This document shows, piece after piece, positions 62,452 through 64,000 of a stretch of DNA of 64,000 bases. The stretch covers positions 2,356,001-2,420,000 of the forward strand of contig CP119311.1 in NCBI GenBank assembly GCA_029202545.1, given 5' to 3'. The notes beneath the pieces were generated by a model. It worked only from the letters and a program-made list of their open reading frames with translations. It made no database searches and was not told the DNA's origin. The stretch comes from Candidatus Pseudobacter hemicellulosilyticus (GTDB lineage Bacteria; Bacteroidota; Bacteroidia; Chitinophagales; Chitinophagaceae). A program made the translations under genes and the position numbers. Position 1 is the stretch's first letter. Each line of letters opens with the position of its first letter.

Positions 62452-64000
62452 TTAGCTAACGCCGGCGCCAGGCTCAATAGCCTGTTCCGGCTTAACAAAA
62501 TGCAGCTTGCCTGCTTTGTCTTCGGCCATCAGGATCATGCCATTGCTTTCAATGCCGCGCATCTTGCGGGGGGCCAGGTTAGCCACCACCACTACCTGCT
62601 GGCCTATGATGGCCTCTGGTGCAAAATGCAGGGCGATGCCGGAAACGATGGTCCGCTTCTCGAAACCCAGGTCCACTTCCAGCTTCAGCAGCTTATCCGC
62701 CTTGGCCACTTTTTCTGCGGACAGGATAGTGCCCACTTTGAGGTCCAGTTTGGCGAAATCGTCATACTGGATGGTTTCTTTCACCGGTGCGGCGGTGGCT
62801 TCAGCGGCAGGGGCTGCTTCGGCGGCGGGTTTTACCAGGCCGGCCTGCAGCTTATTCACCTGCGCCTGGATCTCTTCATTCTCAATTTTCCGGAACAGCA
62901 GTTCTGGTGCGCGTAAGGTATAGCCAACGCTCAGCAGCTTGCTTTTGCCAGCATTGTCCCAGTCCAGCAGTTTTTCCACCACCTTCATCATGTGCAGCAT
63001 TTTGCGGGCGGTGAAGGGGAGGAAGGGATTGATGAGAATGGCGAGGTTGGCAGTGAGCTGTAGACAAACATAGAGACAGTTGTCGATCAGCTTCTGTACC
63101 TCCGGGTTCTCTGCCAGTTTTTTGGCAACGATCCAGGGCTCTTTCTCCTGCATGTATTTGTTGCCTTTGCGGGACAGGTCAATCACTTCAAAGAGGGCTT
63201 CGCGGAATTTGAACTGCTCTATCAGGTTCTCCACCCTTGTTTTGGCGGCTTCAAATTCAGCCAGCAACTCTTCGTCGGCCCGGTCTGCCACATCTGCATG
63301 GAAGGAAGGTACTTTGCCGCCGCTGAGTTTGTGCATCAGCACAAAAGTGCGGTTGATAAAGTTGCCGAAGATGGCTACCAGCTCGCTGTTATTGCGGTCC
63401 TGGAAATCTTTCCAGGTAAAATCATTGTCTTTGGTTTCCGGTGCGTTGGCGCAGAGTACATAACGCAGTACGTCCTGCTGTTCCGGGAAATCCTTCACGT
63501 ATTCATGCACCCATACGGCCCAGTTGCGGGAGGTGGATACTTTTTCCCCTTCAATGTTCAGGAATTCGTTGGCCGGTACATTGTCGGGCAATACAAAACC
63601 ACCATGGGCTTTGAGCATGGCCGGGAAAATGATACAGTGGAAAACGATATTGTCCTTGCCGATAAAATGTACCAGCTTGGTGTCTTCCTTGCACCAGTAA
63701 TCACCCCATTGCTCCGTCAGTTCTTTGGTGGCGGAGATATAGCCGATAGGGGCGTCAAACCAGACGTAGAGGACCTTGCCATCGGTATCAGGCAGGGGTA
63801 CTTTTACGCCCCAGCTGGAGTCCCGGGTCATGGCGCGGCTTTGCAGGCCGGAGTCCAGCCAGCTTTTGCACTGGCCGTATACGTTGTTCTTCCATTCTTT
63901 ATGTCCTTCCAGGACCCATTCCTTGAGCCATTCCTCATAGTTCTGCAGTGGGAAATACCAGTGTTTGGTAGGTCGTTTTACGGGGACGGCATCACTAAGG
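62452..64000 (-). CDS. metG: Methionyl-tRNA synthetase, C-terminal part (cut by window edge)
   Basis: The reading frame is open to the right edge, so about 516 residues of the C-terminal part are present and the HIGH-containing N-terminus is missing. The visible start reads LSDAVPVKRPTKHWYFPL, then CKSWLDSGLQSRAMTRDSSWGV, YVWFDAPIGYIS and the KMSKS-type loop as KVSTSRNW. The anticodon-binding helices follow, then an Ala/Glu-rich linker and a C-terminal tRNA-binding (EMAP/Trbp111) domain from about 62770 down (DFAKLDLKVGTILSAEKV...APRKMRGIESNGMILMAED), which dimerises the enzyme. It charges tRNA-Met. The internal ATG at 63831 is not a start. Confidence 0.97.
   Translation of the reverse strand, partial: LSDAVPVKRPTKHWYFPLQNYEEWLKEWVLEGHKEWKNNVYGQCKSWLDSGLQSRAMTRDSSWGVKVPLPDTDGKVLYVWFDAPIGYISATKELTEQWGDYWCKEDTKLVHFIGKDNIVFHCIIFPAMLKAHGGFVLPDNVPANEFLNIEGEKVSTSRNWAVWVHEYVKDFPEQQDVLRYVLCANAPETKDNDFTWKDFQDRNNSELVAIFGNFINRTFVLMHKLSGGKVPSFHADVADRADEELLAEFEAAKTRVENLIEQFKFREALFEVIDLSRKGNKYMQEKEPWIVAKKLAENPEVQKLIDNCLYVCLQLTANLAILINPFLPFTARKMLHMMKVVEKLLDWDNAGKSKLLSVGYTLRAPELLFRKIENEEIQAQVNKLQAGLVKPAAEAAPAAEATAAPVKETIQYDDFAKLDLKVGTILSAEKVAKADKLLKLEVDLGFEKRTIVSGIALHFAPEAIIGQQVVVVANLAPRKMRGIESNGMILMAEDKAGKLHFVKPEQAIEPGAGVS

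Noticed and set aside
1..64000. Search for CRISPR arrays, tRNA or rRNA genes, insertion sequences and prophage genes
   Set aside because: No regular spacer-repeat array, cloverleaf, transposase or integrase motif was recognised by reading; a covariance-model scan could still find a missed RNA.

Overview
The window looks like chromosomal DNA of a member of Bacteroidota, most likely family Chitinophagaceae. The evidence is indirect but consistent: type IX secretion sorting domains (types A and B), a PorP/SprF protein, a CzcA pump fused to its outer-membrane channel, a MurE with the meso-DAP motif DNPR, promoters of the TTTG / TAnnTTTG kind, few Shine-Dalgarno sequences, and several short-leader or TTG/GTG starts. 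No rRNA, tRNA, CRISPR array, transposase or prophage gene was recognised.

Layout. 1-7.7 kb: start of a leftward carboxymuconolactone-decarboxylase-like gene, then a rightward heavy-metal efflux operon (small His/Asp-rich protein, CzcA-TolC fusion, CzcB-type lipoprotein), then rmuC. 7.7-10.4 kb: accessory stretch with a LamG lipoprotein gene flanked by two copies of a three-repeat DNA array, a pair of paralogous small membrane proteins, and a small unknown ORF behind a TetR-like operator. 10.4-18.8 kb: sialate O-acetylesterase (+), then leftward cardiolipin synthase, PorP/SprF and a 1220-residue PKD/type B sorting-domain surface protein. 18.9-26.5 kb: recG and a GT-C-like membrane protein leftward; divergently, a UbiA phosphoribosyltransferase, DprE1-like oxidase, DprE2-like reductase and HAD phosphatase, together a likely pathway for polyprenyl-phospho-arabinose. 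26.6-34 kb: secreted esterase, DUF4136 lipoprotein, beta-barrel protein, AlgH, an orphan histidine kinase and queA.

34-51 kb is a nearly complete dcw cluster in one direction: mraZ, rsmH, ftsL, ftsI, murE, mraY, murD, ftsW, murG, murC, ftsQ, ftsA, ftsZ, without murF or ddl. Upstream lie TGGG-type MraZ repeats and a head-to-tail set of DnaA-box-like sequences spaced 21 bp. The cluster ends at a strong terminator after ftsZ.

51-64 kb: a lone Abi-like HEPN RNase gene beside strong hairpins, a TIGR01777 epimerase, an ABC exporter pair, a metzincin-type peptidase, a FadN-like beta-oxidation enzyme, a very large AsmA-like envelope protein, and the 3' part of metG, cut by the window edge.

The most interesting items are the decaprenyl-phosphoribose-type cluster next to a GT-C protein, the duplicated 20/21-bp repeat arrays around the LamG gene, the DnaA-box-like array before mraZ, and the HEPN gene with its hairpin-rich flank.
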